From Labrenzia sp. VG12 (GTDB lineage: Bacteria; Pseudomonadota; Alphaproteobacteria; Rhizobiales; Stappiaceae), in the NCBI RefSeq assembly GCF_002237595.1, contig NZ_CP022529.1:2728001-2792000 (forward strand): DNA of 64,000 nt, in the 5' to 3' direction. Positions 14,933-23,491 of the stretch are shown in pieces. The notes beneath the pieces are model-generated. The model saw only the letters and a program-made list of their open reading frames with translations. It made no database searches and was not told the DNA's origin. The first letter of the stretch is position 1; the number at the start of each line of letters is the position of its first letter. Made by a program: the position numbers and the translations under genes.

Positions 14933-16708
14933 GTGTCCTTCGAGCAATCCGCCCTCTTCATACTCTTCGGCGTTGTCTTCGCCCTGCTGGTCTGGGGACG
15001 CATTCGCTTCGACCTCGTCGCCTTTGCCGCTCTGATCATCGGCGCCCTGCTGGGACTAGTCCCGTCGGGCGAGATCTTTTCCGGCTTCGGCCATCCAGCT
15101 GTCATCATCATTGCCCTCGTGCTGATCGTCTCACGCGGCCTGATGAACTCGGGCGCTGTCGAGCTGGTCGCCAAGTATCTCCTGTCCGCCACCAGCGGTC
15201 TTGCAAAACATATCGGGCTGCTCTCCGTTGTCGGTGCCGGCCTGTCCGGCATCATCAACAATGTTGCGGCTCTTGCCCTGCTGATGCCGCTTGATCTGGA
15301 AGCCGCCAAAAAGGCCGGCCGCTCACCCGGCCTGTCGCTGATGCCGTTGTCTTTCGCAACCATTCTTGGCGGCATGATCACCCTGATCGGAACACCACCC
15401 AATATCGTGATCGCCGAGTACCGGTCCGATGCGCTCGGGGCACCCTTCACCATGTTCGACTTTGCGCCCGTCGGGCTGGTCGTTGCGATCAGCGGCATTC
15501 TTTTTGTCGCGTTGATCGGCTGGCGATTGCTGCCCGGCCACTTTCGGGACAAACCCAAGGAAGACGGTTTTGCGGAGAGCCTCTATTCGGCCGAACTCAA
15601 GGTCGGCAAGGTCTCCAGGGACAAGCCGATGACCGTCGGCGACCTTTATCCGGTTGCCGAGGACAAGGATGTCGCCATCATTGGCCTGATCCGCAACGGC
15701 CGCCGCATTCGTGGTTTTGCCAGGCGGGAGCCGATCAAGGAAGGCGACTACCTCTTTGTCGAGGGCGATCCGAAAGCCATCGAGGCTTTCATGGGCGCTG
15801 CAAAACTGGCTTTTGCGGGTTCTGAACGTCACAAGGGCGGCCTCACGGGCAGCGCGCTCACGCTGATCGAAGCCATAGCGCCTGACAACGCGCGCATCAT
15901 CGGCCAGTCGGCATTCGACATGCGCCTTCTCTATGGTCAGGGGGTCACCCTCCTGGGCATTTCACGGCAGGGCCGGCGCATTCAAAAGCGGGTCCGCCAC
16001 GAAGCCATCCGTGCAGGAGATGTGCTCCTTCTTCTGGGCACGCCGGACCGTCTGGAAAGTGCCAGCAGCTGGCTTGGTGTCCTGCCATTGAAAGGCCGGC
16101 AGACCGGCATGATCCAGCGCAACAAGGCCTGGATGGCCATTGCCGGCTTTGCCCTCGCCATCACAGTGGCCGTGGCCGGTCTGGCCTATCTGCCGGTCGC
16201 CCTGGCGGCCTGCATCATCTTCTATGCGGCGACCGGTCTGGTCAGCGGCACGGAAATCTATCAGTCCGTTGAATGGAAGGTCATTGTGCTGCTCGGCTCG
16301 CTGATCCCGCTTGGCCAGGCCTTTGAACAGGCTGGCAATGCACAACTGATCGCGGACGGCATCACGTCCTTGACGGCCGGCGCGCCGGCCTGGGTCACGC
16401 TGACGGTCCTGATGATTGTCACCATGACCTTGTCAGACTTCCTGAACAACGTCGCAACCTGCCTGATCGCAGCGCCGATCTCTGTTCAGATCGCCAATTC
16501 GCTCGGCGTCAATCCGGACCCGTTCCTGATGGGGGTCGCCGTTGCCGCCTCCTGCGCCTTTCTGACGCCGATCGGGCACAAGAACAACACCATCATCATG
16601 GGACCGGGCGGATACCGGTTCGGCGACTACTGGCGCATGGGCCTGCCGCTGGAACTGTTGGTGCTGGTTGTCTCCATTCCCGCGATCCTTGTCTTCTGGC
16701 CGCTGTGA
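14933..16708 (+). CDS. SLC13/DASS-family permease with two TrkA-C domains
   Basis: A 591-residue inner-membrane transporter. N-terminal helices are followed by NNVAALALLMPL and LGGMITLIGTPPNIVIAEY, the DASS substrate and sodium site. Two TrkA-C (RCK_C) domains lie in the central cytoplasmic region, about residues 200-285 and 300-385 (IIGLIRNGRRIRGFARREPIKEG and GVTLLGISRQGRRIQKR mark them). The C-terminal half repeats the fold with MTLSDFLNNVATCLIAAP and ending GPGGYRFGDYW. It likely imports or exports an anion such as sulphate or a dicarboxylate. The GTG at 14933 has GGAG 7 bases upstream; ATG at 14894 is the alternative. Confidence 0.88.
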   Translation: MSFEQSALFILFGVVFALLVWGRIRFDLVAFAALIIGALLGLVPSGEIFSGFGHPAVIIIALVLIVSRGLMNSGAVELVAKYLLSATSGLAKHIGLLSVVGAGLSGIINNVAALALLMPLDLEAAKKAGRSPGLSLMPLSFATILGGMITLIGTPPNIVIAEYRSDALGAPFTMFDFAPVGLVVAISGILFVALIGWRLLPGHFRDKPKEDGFAESLYSAELKVGKVSRDKPMTVGDLYPVAEDKDVAIIGLIRNGRRIRGFARREPIKEGDYLFVEGDPKAIEAFMGAAKLAFAGSERHKGGLTGSALTLIEAIAPDNARIIGQSAFDMRLLYGQGVTLLGISRQGRRIQKRVRHEAIRAGDVLLLLGTPDRLESASSWLGVLPLKGRQTGMIQRNKAWMAIAGFALAITVAVAGLAYLPVALAACIIFYAATGLVSGTEIYQSVEWKVIVLLGSLIPLGQAFEQAGNAQLIADGITSLTAGAPAWVTLTVLMIVTMTLSDFLNNVATCLIAAPISVQIANSLGVNPDPFLMGVAVAASCAFLTPIGHKNNTIIMGPGGYRFGDYWRMGLPLELLVLVVSIPAILVFWPL

Positions 16709-16779
16709 GGCAAGTGCGCCCCCCGAAAAAGGAGCAAGCGCTCCAAACTCCACATCATCCTGGACCCGGCCGTAAGATC

Positions 16780-16831
16780 CGTCTCGAAGGATCGGCCTCA
16801 ACTGATAGTCTTGAGGCCGTCCTTCGAGACG
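16780..16831. repeat. Near-perfect long intergenic palindrome
   Basis: CGTCTCGAAGGA-T-CGGCCTCAA (16780-16801) pairs with TTGAGGCCG-TCCTTCGAGACG (16811-16831): a 21-bp stem with one bulged base and a 9-base loop. It lies between the convergent SLC13 and AraC-type genes. The length and style match alphaproteobacterial REP-type elements, and it could also end transcription from both sides. Confidence 0.75.
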
Positions 16832-16859
16832 CGTGCAAGCTCCGGGCACGTAGCCAGCA

Positions 16860-17759
16860 TCAGGCCGCGGGTTTAAGCGGCAGGCAGATATCCGTCAGGA
16901 GATCGGCCGGTGCCGTGTCGCGCGGGTTGTTGAGATAGATCTCCATGCAGGGCGCGTCGGCCGGCTCGCGGCCCGACTGGGTCAACCATTCGCCATAGAG
17001 CCAGGTATAGGCCTTTTGCATGTCCGCATAAGGACCCTTGTAGCGAAGCACGGCATAGTCGCCGGCGCGTGTCTCCAGTGGTTCGAGGGGGGCGTCCACG
17101 GGAAATCCATCCGTGACCGCCACGCCCGCAACCGATTCCAGCTCCTCTTCCGGCACCCGGGTCGGATCGGAGTAATATAGCGCTTTCATTGCACCGGCCT
17201 TGCCGATCAGATTGCGGCCGACAAGAACGCCGACCAGTTTTTCGAACGCCTGCCCGATCTGCATATAGGGGCCCTTGTGATGCAGAACGGCAAGCGTTTC
17301 GGACGGCAGGGATTTGACTTCAACATCATGCATGAGATTGGCTCCTGTGTGTTTGGGGATCGGGGCTCCGCCATGTGCGGGCTGCAACTTGCTTGAAGCC
17401 CTTTCGGCGCGATAGGCCGATGGGCTTTGGCCATAAGACTGTTTGAAACTGCGGGAAAAGGCTTCCTGGCTGCCATAGCCCGCCCGATGGGCCACCTTTA
17501 GGAGCGCCATGTCGGTATAGGCCAGATCGGCCGCAGCGCGGTGAAGCCGCAGGCGCTTCACCGTCGCAACGATGGATTCGCCATAGGCGGCCTGCCAGAC
17601 CCGGTGCCAGTGCCAGGGAGACAGCGCGGCCACCTCGGCCAGCGTCGCCAGATCCGGATCCTCGTCCAGATTGGCGTAGATATATTCGATCACCCTTGTG
17701 AACCGGCGGATGTAGCCGCTGTCCTTCGGATCGATCATGGTCTTTTCGTGCTGGGTCAT
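16860..17759 (-). CDS. AraC-family regulator with GyrI-like effector domain
   Basis: A 299-residue protein of the Rob/BmrR-like architecture. The N-terminal AraC DNA-binding domain (about residues 15-118) shows LATLAEVAALSPWHWHRVWQ and the second helix-turn-helix KVAHRAGYGSQEAFSRSFKQ. The C-terminal GyrI-like small-molecule domain (about 145-299) shows KGPYMQIGQAFEKL and the repeated RYKGPYADMQKAYTWLYGEW, ending DICLPLKP. Such regulators sense amphipathic or cationic compounds and induce efflux or detoxification genes. It is divergent from the epimerase gene with 177 bases between starts, so that gene is a possible target. Confidence 0.92.
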   Translation of the reverse strand: MTQHEKTMIDPKDSGYIRRFTRVIEYIYANLDEDPDLATLAEVAALSPWHWHRVWQAAYGESIVATVKRLRLHRAAADLAYTDMALLKVAHRAGYGSQEAFSRSFKQSYGQSPSAYRAERASSKLQPAHGGAPIPKHTGANLMHDVEVKSLPSETLAVLHHKGPYMQIGQAFEKLVGVLVGRNLIGKAGAMKALYYSDPTRVPEEELESVAGVAVTDGFPVDAPLEPLETRAGDYAVLRYKGPYADMQKAYTWLYGEWLTQSGREPADAPCMEIYLNNPRDTAPADLLTDICLPLKPAA

Positions 17760-17936
17760 AGGCTGTCCTCAAGATGTGAACGGACCCTAACACCGCCCCG
17801 AATGATAAATCTTGCGGACTTGGTCTCGCTCTCGCTTCAAGTCACAAAGATGTTGCAGGCGGCGACAAAATCGCACTGGCATCAGAGGCTGAATTGCTCA
17901 TGATGAACGCAACTGAACCAAAGCGGAGCACTCCAC

Positions 17937-18836
17937 ATGAGCACCCCGAAACGGATCCTGTTTACAGGCGGCTCCGGCAAGGCCGGCCGCCATGTCATCC
18001 CCTACCTGCTCGACAAGGGGCACCGGGTCGTCAATGTCGATCTGACACCGCTGGACCATCCCGGGGTCGACAATCTGACCGCCGACATCACCTCGTCCGG
18101 CGAGATGTTCAATGTCATGACCAGCTACGCCAACTTTGATGAGCTGGAACCGGGAACCGGCGTCCCCGCCTTCGATGCGGTGGTGCATTTCGCGGCAATC
18201 CCGCGCATTCTGATCCAACCGGACAACAGGACCTTCGAGGTCAATGCCGTCGGCACCTACAACGTGATCGAAGCCGCCGTGAAGCTCGGCATCCGCAAGG
18301 TCGTTGTCGCCTCCTCCGAAACCACGTACGGCGTCTGTTTTGCCGACGGGGTGGTCAACCCGAAGGTTCTGCCCGTCGAAGAGGATTATGACGTTGACCC
18401 CATGGACAGCTACGGCCTGTCGAAAGTCGTGAATGAACAGACGGCCCGGTCTTTCCAGCGCCGCTCCGGTTTCGACATCTATGCGCTTCGGATCGGCAAT
18501 GTCATCGAGCCTCACGAATATGACCGCTTCGCCGATTTCTTCAAAAACCCGGCCCAGCGCCGGCGCAATATCTTCTGCTATATCGACGCACGCGATCTCG
18601 GCCAGATCGTCGACCTTTGCCTTGAAAAGGACGGGCTCGGCTTTCAGATCTTCAATGCCGGCAACGACACCAACTCCGTCGACATTGCCAACACCGAAAT
18701 CCTGGAACGCTTTTTCCCGGGCGTGCCGCTCTCAAGAGAGCTCGAAGCCCATGAAGCCCTGTTTTCCAACCGCAAGATCCGGGAGGTCCTGGGCTTCCGG
18801 GAAGAACACAACTGGCGCAACTATATCAGCGCCTGA
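17937..18836 (+). CDS. NAD(P)-dependent epimerase/dehydratase (extended SDR)
   Basis: A 299-residue extended short-chain dehydrogenase/reductase. The Rossmann motif ILFTGGSGKAGRHV is at residues 7-20, an acidic residue in NVDLT ends the second strand, VVHFAAIP follows, and the catalytic YGLSK sits near residue 160 with the Ser in VVASSETTYG. These fit sugar-nucleotide epimerases or uronate dehydrogenases. Because it stands next to an AraC/GyrI regulator and not in a polysaccharide cluster, a role in free sugar or uronate oxidation is possible but unproven. Confidence 0.88.
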   Translation: MSTPKRILFTGGSGKAGRHVIPYLLDKGHRVVNVDLTPLDHPGVDNLTADITSSGEMFNVMTSYANFDELEPGTGVPAFDAVVHFAAIPRILIQPDNRTFEVNAVGTYNVIEAAVKLGIRKVVVASSETTYGVCFADGVVNPKVLPVEEDYDVDPMDSYGLSKVVNEQTARSFQRRSGFDIYALRIGNVIEPHEYDRFADFFKNPAQRRRNIFCYIDARDLGQIVDLCLEKDGLGFQIFNAGNDTNSVDIANTEILERFFPGVPLSRELEAHEALFSNRKIREVLGFREEHNWRNYISA

Positions 18837-18839
18837 GCA

Positions 18840-18859
18840 GACTGCCGGGTACGGCAGTC
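18840..18859 (+). other. Hairpin after the epimerase gene
   Basis: GACTGCCG (18840-18847) pairs with CGGCAGTC (18852-18859) around GGTA, starting 3 bases after the stop codon. No T-run follows, so it is a candidate 3'-end stabiliser or Rho-dependent end. Confidence 0.5.
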
Positions 18860-18973
18860 CGGTTCGCCAACCAATCATGCTGTTGGTCTTCAGGGCAATT
18901 TACTTCTTATCCGCCACCGACTAGCTTCTGGGAGCAACATTCAAAAAGGGCAGCCTTCTGCCGGGGAGAGAGT

Positions 18974-19336
18974 ATGAATTTCTTGAAATCGTCGATCATC
19001 GGTCTGGCCCTCCTGGCATCTGCGCCGGTCGCTCTTGCACAGGGAACAGGTTCGGAAGGCTATTTCCAGCTCTACAACAACACCGGCAACAACATCGTCG
19101 TCGGGTTCTATACCAATGACGGCAGCGGCTGGAGCGACAACTGGCTGTCGGAAGCCCTCGCGCCCGGAGAAAACGCCACAGCGGAATTCACCGCGGACAC
19201 CGGCAATTGCGAGCAGGTCTTCCAGGTCGGCTGGCTTGCCGAGGACGACAGCGAAGTTCTGGACGATCCGATCAGCATCGATATCTGTGCTGCCAGCAAC
19301 GTCTATATGGACGACAACGAAATCTATTACGACTGA
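18974..19336 (+). CDS. Small secreted hypothetical protein
   Basis: A 120-residue protein with a signal peptide at residues 1-22 (SIIGLALLASAPVALA). The mature part is aromatic and acidic: YFQLYNNTGNNIVVGFYTND, GWSDNWLSEALAPGENATAEF, and a Cys pair (GNCEQVF and IDICAAS) that could form a disulphide. Proteins of this pattern occur widely in Rhizobiales as uncharacterised exported proteins. A beta-sandwich fold is plausible from the alternating pattern. GGGGAGAGAGT before the ATG is a good ribosome site. A terminator-like hairpin follows, so it looks like a single-gene transcript. Confidence 0.8.
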   Translation: MNFLKSSIIGLALLASAPVALAQGTGSEGYFQLYNNTGNNIVVGFYTNDGSGWSDNWLSEALAPGENATAEFTADTGNCEQVFQVGWLAEDDSEVLDDPISIDICAASNVYMDDNEIYYD

Positions 19337-19362
19337 TCCCACCGGACAGCTTTGAAACACCG

Positions 19363-19385
19363 GAAACGCGGCGCCCCCGCGTTTC
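19363..19385 (+). terminator. Terminator-like hairpin after the secreted protein gene
   Basis: GAAACGCGG (19363-19371) pairs with CCGCGTTTC (19377-19385) around a 5-base loop, followed by the pyrimidine-rich TTCCCCTTTCCC. It starts 26 bases after the stop codon. Confidence 0.65.
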
Positions 19386-19410
19386 TTCCCCTTTCCCATG
19401 GCAATTTTTC

Positions 19411-19869
19411 ATGTCCGATCTCATCCATTTTGAAGATTTCGCACCGGGGCAGATCTATGACCTCGGCTCCTTAACCGTCTCCCGCGATGACATTGTCGCC
19501 TTCGCGGCCGAATTCGATCCGCAACCGTTTCACCTGGACGATGAGGCCGGCAAGGCATCGATCCTCGGTGGGTTGGCGGCGTCCGGCTGGCACACGGCTT
19601 CCCTGGTCATGCGCCTGCTCGCGTCCAACCTTCTGAACAAGACCGCGGGCCGCGGCTCGCCGGGCATCAGCGACCTCAAATGGAAACGCCCTGTTCTTCC
19701 AGGTGACACACTTACGGCCAGGGCGGAGGTCATGGAGACAAAGGCGCTACGGTCCAAACCGGATCTCGGCATCGTCACGGTCGAAGTGACTGCCAAAAAT
19801 CAGGAGGGAGCCACAGTCCTCACCTGGTTAAACCCGATCCTGTTCGCCCGTCGGGAGGCAGGCGCATGA
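19411..19869 (+). CDS. MaoC-family hot-dog dehydratase, first copy
   Basis: A 152-residue single hot-dog domain protein of the MaoC (R)-specific enoyl-CoA hydratase family. The hydratase 2 motif region FAAEFDPQPFHLDDEAGK (about residues 29-46) has the catalytic Asp and His, and LAASGWHTASLVMRL follows. The C-terminal KWKRPVLPGDTLTARAEV is typical. Its substrate is expected to be an enoyl-CoA or a small acyl thioester. The stop overlaps the start of a second MaoC gene by 4 bases (ATGA), so the two are translationally coupled and may form a heterodimer. Start ATG at 19411; the frame is open upstream through the terminator. Confidence 0.9.
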   Translation: MSDLIHFEDFAPGQIYDLGSLTVSRDDIVAFAAEFDPQPFHLDDEAGKASILGGLAASGWHTASLVMRLLASNLLNKTAGRGSPGISDLKWKRPVLPGDTLTARAEVMETKALRSKPDLGIVTVEVTAKNQEGATVLTWLNPILFARREAGA

Positions 19870-20357
19870 CGGACTTTTTCGAAGACATCAAGATCGGCGA
19901 TACGCTTGAGCTCGGCGAACACACCTTCACGCAAGACGAGATTCTCCGTTTTGCGGAACAGTTCGACCCCCAGCCCTTTCACCTGAGCGAGGAAGCCGCA
20001 GCGCAGACCCATTTCGGCCGGCTGTGTGCTTCTGGCTGGCATACCGCATCCGTCTTCATGAAACTGTGGGTGGCAGCTCACCAGAAGGTTCAGAAGGAGG
20101 CCGCAGCGCAAGGCAAGACGCCTGCAAAGCTCGGCCCTTCGCCGGGGTTTGAAGACCTGAAATGGATCAAGCCGGTCTATGTCGGTGACAGGCTCAGATA
20201 CAAGCGCGTCGTCACCGGCAAGACGGAAAGCCGCAGCCGACCGGATTGGGGCCTGATCCATTCCGACATGCTTGCCGAAAACCAGGACGGCAAGCTGGTG
20301 TTTTCCTTCAAGGGCACGGTGTTTGTGGAACGACGCCCCGCCGGCACCGGCAGCTGA
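19866..20357 (+). CDS. MaoC-family hot-dog dehydratase, second copy
   Basis: A 163-residue paralogue of the preceding protein, with the same FAEQFDPQPFHLSEEAA and LCASGWHTASVFMKL motifs and GFEDLKWIKPVYVGDRLRYK near the C-terminus. Catalytic Asp and His are in place. It starts inside the stop of the first copy. The pair probably arose by tandem duplication; whether both are active or they work as a heterodimer is not shown by sequence. Confidence 0.9.
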   Translation: MTDFFEDIKIGDTLELGEHTFTQDEILRFAEQFDPQPFHLSEEAAAQTHFGRLCASGWHTASVFMKLWVAAHQKVQKEAAAQGKTPAKLGPSPGFEDLKWIKPVYVGDRLRYKRVVTGKTESRSRPDWGLIHSDMLAENQDGKLVFSFKGTVFVERRPAGTGS

Positions 20358-20396
20358 GCTGCCCGCCCCTTTCTCGACGGCTGCACCAGGCCAGGA

Positions 20397-21449
20397 TCAA
20401 CCAATGGTCTGGCGCAGCACGCGCATCCAGTTGCCGAGCGCAAACTTTTCAATGCTTCGACTGGACCAGCCGCCCCTTTCCAAGGCAGCGAAGATCTTCG
20501 GCACACCAAGCACATCACCAATCTCGTCGGGCATCATCACGCCGTCAAAGTCCGATCCGAGCGTCACACCGTCCTCACCGAGGTGATTGGCCAGATAACG
20601 GATGTGCGCCAGGACCTGTTCCAATGGCACGCCGCTTTCAAGCAGACCGTTGGCAGCCAGAAAACACGGCGCAAAATTGACACCGACGACACCACCCGTG
20701 TCGGCAATCGCCCTTAGCTGCCGGTCAGTCAGATTGCGAGGTGACGCACAAAGACGGTGAGCATTGGAGTGCGTGGCAACGAGTGGCCTGGAACTGACGC
20801 CGGCAACGTCCCAAAAACCCTTTTCATTGAGATGAGACAGGTCGATCATGATGCCCCTGCGGTCGCATTCCGACACCAAGGCTTTTCCCTGCTCTGTCAG
20901 ACCGGCACCCATGTCGGGCGACGCCGGAAACTGGAACGGCACGCCATGGCCAAAGATATTGTCGCGGCTCCAGACCAGTCCAATGGATCGCAATCCGCGT
21001 GCGTAGAGCACATCAAGGAACCTGAATTCCGCGTCGATGCAGTCTGCGCCCTCGATATGCAGAACCATGGCAAGCTGGCCCCGATCGACGCAGTCCCGGA
21101 TCTCTTCGCTCTGCCTGCAGATCCGCACGCCGCCAGAAGACATTGCCTCGATCTCTTCAGCCACACCAACCATCTTCAGTGTCGCATCTTGTGCCAGCTC
21201 CGGGGCCAGCGGCGGCGGCATGGGCACGCTATAGCCCTTGTCCGACTGATAGTCCTCGAAATCGTAGTGCTCCGGTGATGGCGCGAACATGGCAAACAGG
21301 CCTCCCGCAAAACCGGCCCGGCGCGCACGCGGCAAATCCAGCTGGGTGTCCGGCGTTCCGTCAAGAAACCGCGCCGCTCCGTCTGAGGCACCGGCGCGCA
21401 ACAGGCGCAGCAAGACATCGTTGTGGCCGTCGAAGAATGGCAAGCTCAT
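20397..21449 (-). CDS. Membrane dipeptidase, peptidase family M19
   Basis: A 350-residue zinc dipeptidase. Metal ligands of family M19 are visible: FFDGHNDVL (His and Asp, residues 6-14), VLHIEGAD with the bridging Glu, IDLSHLNEKGFWD, VATHSNAHRLCASPRNLTD, and the Asp in LGSDFDGV. No signal peptide is present, so despite the family name it should be cytoplasmic. These enzymes split dipeptides, including those with D-residues, and sometimes beta-lactams. It is the last gene of the minus-strand series that starts with the PLP enzyme, 123 bases after the FadR-type gene, and may act on an imported substrate. Confidence 0.9.
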   Translation of the reverse strand: MSLPFFDGHNDVLLRLLRAGASDGAARFLDGTPDTQLDLPRARRAGFAGGLFAMFAPSPEHYDFEDYQSDKGYSVPMPPPLAPELAQDATLKMVGVAEEIEAMSSGGVRICRQSEEIRDCVDRGQLAMVLHIEGADCIDAEFRFLDVLYARGLRSIGLVWSRDNIFGHGVPFQFPASPDMGAGLTEQGKALVSECDRRGIMIDLSHLNEKGFWDVAGVSSRPLVATHSNAHRLCASPRNLTDRQLRAIADTGGVVGVNFAPCFLAANGLLESGVPLEQVLAHIRYLANHLGEDGVTLGSDFDGVMMPDEIGDVLGVPKIFAALERGGWSSRSIEKFALGNWMRVLRQTIG

Positions 21450-21572
21450 CAGTTCTGTTCCTTTGAAGATCCGAGGCCGATTGACCAGCCAGTGACATGC
21501 GGCGGCAGGAACTAGCCTGGCCGGCGGCGTGTGTGTGCCAACAAAAGATCTGGTATGGGAAAACGGGTGGTG

Positions 21573-22265
21573 TCAGTCCATCATGCGCAGGTCCTGCTCG
21601 ACGAGATCGAGCAGTTCAACCGTTTTTGCGCGGCTTCTCTCCGGATCGCGGTCGGCAATCGCCTGATACAACTCGCGGTGCAAGGGAAACGAGCTTTCGC
21701 CGATCCGTGTGGACTTGACCGCATTGGAAAAGAACTTGAGAAACGGCCCGCGCATGTTTGAAATAATCTGTTCAAACAGAGGGTTCTGGGCTGCTTCATA
21801 GATCGATCGGTGAAACGCCTCATCTTCCTCCAGCGCGGCGCCCTTGGCCTGATGAACGGCTTCCATCGCCAGAAGTTTTTCCTCGATATTCGCAATATCT
21901 GCGTCCGAGCCGCGCAAAGCGGCCAGTGCGGCGGCTTCGCTTTCCAGTGCCCTGCGCAGATCCAGAGCGAGCAGAAGCGCGCCCCTTTCCTCGCGAATGG
22001 CCAGCGGCACGAGAATTTCTCCTGGCTGAATGGTGCGCCGGACAAACGTGCCGGCGCCATGGCGGATCTCCAGGGCGTTGAGCGCCTCCAGCTTGCGCAC
22101 CGCTTCGCGCACGGAGGAGCGGCCCACACCCAACGCGTCCATCAGCTCCCGTTCTGACGGTAGCCTGTCACCGGCCGAATAACGATTGCTGCTGATGAAA
22201 TCGACCAGCCTGTCAACCACCGCTTCAAGTTTGCTTTTGGCCGGAACCGGTTGCAGTTCATGCAT
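21573..22265 (-). CDS. FadR-subfamily GntR regulator
   Basis: A 230-residue repressor-type protein. The N-terminal winged helix (about residues 12-78) shows YSAGDRLPSERELMDALGVG and SSVREAVRKLEALNALEIRH. The all-helical FCD effector domain (about 95-225) retains metal-ligand positions in EDEAFHRSIYEAAQNPL and FPLHRELYQAIADRD. It lies in the middle-to-end of the sugar ABC series on the same strand, 120 bases after the ATPase gene. The perfect palindrome at 27920-27945 before the first gene of the series is a likely binding site for it. Confidence 0.92.
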   Translation of the reverse strand: MHELQPVPAKSKLEAVVDRLVDFISSNRYSAGDRLPSERELMDALGVGRSSVREAVRKLEALNALEIRHGAGTFVRRTIQPGEILVPLAIREERGALLLALDLRRALESEAAALAALRGSDADIANIEEKLLAMEAVHQAKGAALEEDEAFHRSIYEAAQNPLFEQIISNMRGPFLKFFSNAVKSTRIGESSFPLHRELYQAIADRDPERSRAKTVELLDLVEQDLRMMD

Positions 22266-22385
22266 GGTCGATCATTCCCGTTTGAATTCCGAAAGCCAAG
22301 ACTGGGCCTGAGCCTGCCGCCCGCGAGCACCTCCCCGGTTGCCTCCCGTTCCCCAAGGTGAATGGGCAGGTCTGGATGGGCAGCG

Positions 22386-23486
22386 TCATAGGCGCAGCCC
22401 GGACTTTAAGTCGAACAGATTGAGTCTGCCAGTGTTGAAGCAGGCCTCGACCATGTCCCCGGCCCGGACCTTCTCGTCCGGCGGGATCCGCATACAGAAG
22501 CGCGAGGATTTGGAAACGACCCAGACAATCTGTTCGGATCCGAGCATTTCCACCAGGTCCACTTTGCCGGAGACCGCCGGCCGGCCGCTGGATGCGCCCG
22601 TGCAAAGCGTGATGTGTTCGGGCCGGACGCCAAGATCCACCTCGCGCCCGGCAGTCATGGCAGACGCTGTTTCGTAGCCGGAGAGGTCTATCGTCAGCTC
22701 ATCGGACCAGAAGGCCGGTGCACCGTTCTGATCGGCAATCGCACCCCTGAAGAAATTCATGCTCGGCAGACCGATGAACTGAGCCACGAACCTGTTGGCA
22801 GGCGCGTTGTAGATCTCTTCCGGTGGCGCCAGCTGCTGGATCACGCCGTCTTTCATGGCCGCGATCCTGTCTGCCAGCGTCAGGGCTTCAACCTGGTCAT
22901 GAGTGACATAGATCATGGTCGCACCGAGCTCCCGGTGCAGGCGTTTCAGTTCCACGCGCAATTCGGCGCGCAGCTTGGCATCCAGATTGGACAGCGGCTC
23001 GTCGAACAGGAAAACATCGACATGGCGCACCAGCGCCCGTCCGATGGCGACACGCTGGCGCTGCCCGCCGGAAAGCTCGCTGGGACGGCGATCCAGAAGA
23101 TGGCTGATCTGGAGGATCCGTGCCGCCTCGTCCACCTGGTCGGCGATGTCCCGCTTGGGAGTGCCGTTCATTTTCAGGGCGAAGGAGAGATTTCCGCGCA
23201 CGGTCATTTTTGGATAAAGCGCATAGGACTGGAACACCATGGCCAGTCCCCGGTCCTTCGGCTCCTCCCAGGTCACATTGCGGCCGTCGATCAGGATCTG
23301 GCCGCCGCTGGCGTCCTGCAGGCCCGCAATCGTGTTGAGAAGCGTCGATTTCCCGCAGCCGGATGATCCCAGCAGAACGAGGAATTCACCTCTGTGAATG
23401 TCGAGATTCAATCCCTTGAGAACATCGACCGCGCCGAAGCTGACACTCAGATCCTTCGCGCGTACATGTGCGTTTCTGTCGAGCAT
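22386..23486 (-). CDS. Carbohydrate ABC transporter ATP-binding protein (UgpC/MsmX type)
   Basis: A 366-residue MalK-like ATPase. Walker A GSSGCGKST is near residue 40, the Q-loop in MVFQSYALYP, signature LSGGQRQRVAIGRAL, Walker B VFLFDEPLSNLDAKLR and the switch His in YVTHDQVEALTLADR. A C-terminal TOBE-type regulatory region extends to GVRPEHITL and beyond. It powers the two permeases encoded just upstream. ATG at 23486 is preferred because AAGGGG lies 8 bases upstream; GTG at 23495 overlaps the permease stop. Confidence 0.93.
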   Translation of the reverse strand: MLDRNAHVRAKDLSVSFGAVDVLKGLNLDIHRGEFLVLLGSSGCGKSTLLNTIAGLQDASGGQILIDGRNVTWEEPKDRGLAMVFQSYALYPKMTVRGNLSFALKMNGTPKRDIADQVDEAARILQISHLLDRRPSELSGGQRQRVAIGRALVRHVDVFLFDEPLSNLDAKLRAELRVELKRLHRELGATMIYVTHDQVEALTLADRIAAMKDGVIQQLAPPEEIYNAPANRFVAQFIGLPSMNFFRGAIADQNGAPAFWSDELTIDLSGYETASAMTAGREVDLGVRPEHITLCTGASSGRPAVSGKVDLVEMLGSEQIVWVVSKSSRFCMRIPPDEKVRAGDMVEACFNTGRLNLFDLKSGLRL

Positions 23487-23491
23487 ATTGA

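Noticed and set aside
19411..20357. The two MaoC genes as one frameshifted two-domain gene
   Set aside because: Each has its own start and complete hot-dog motifs, and the ATGA overlap is a normal coupled arrangement.
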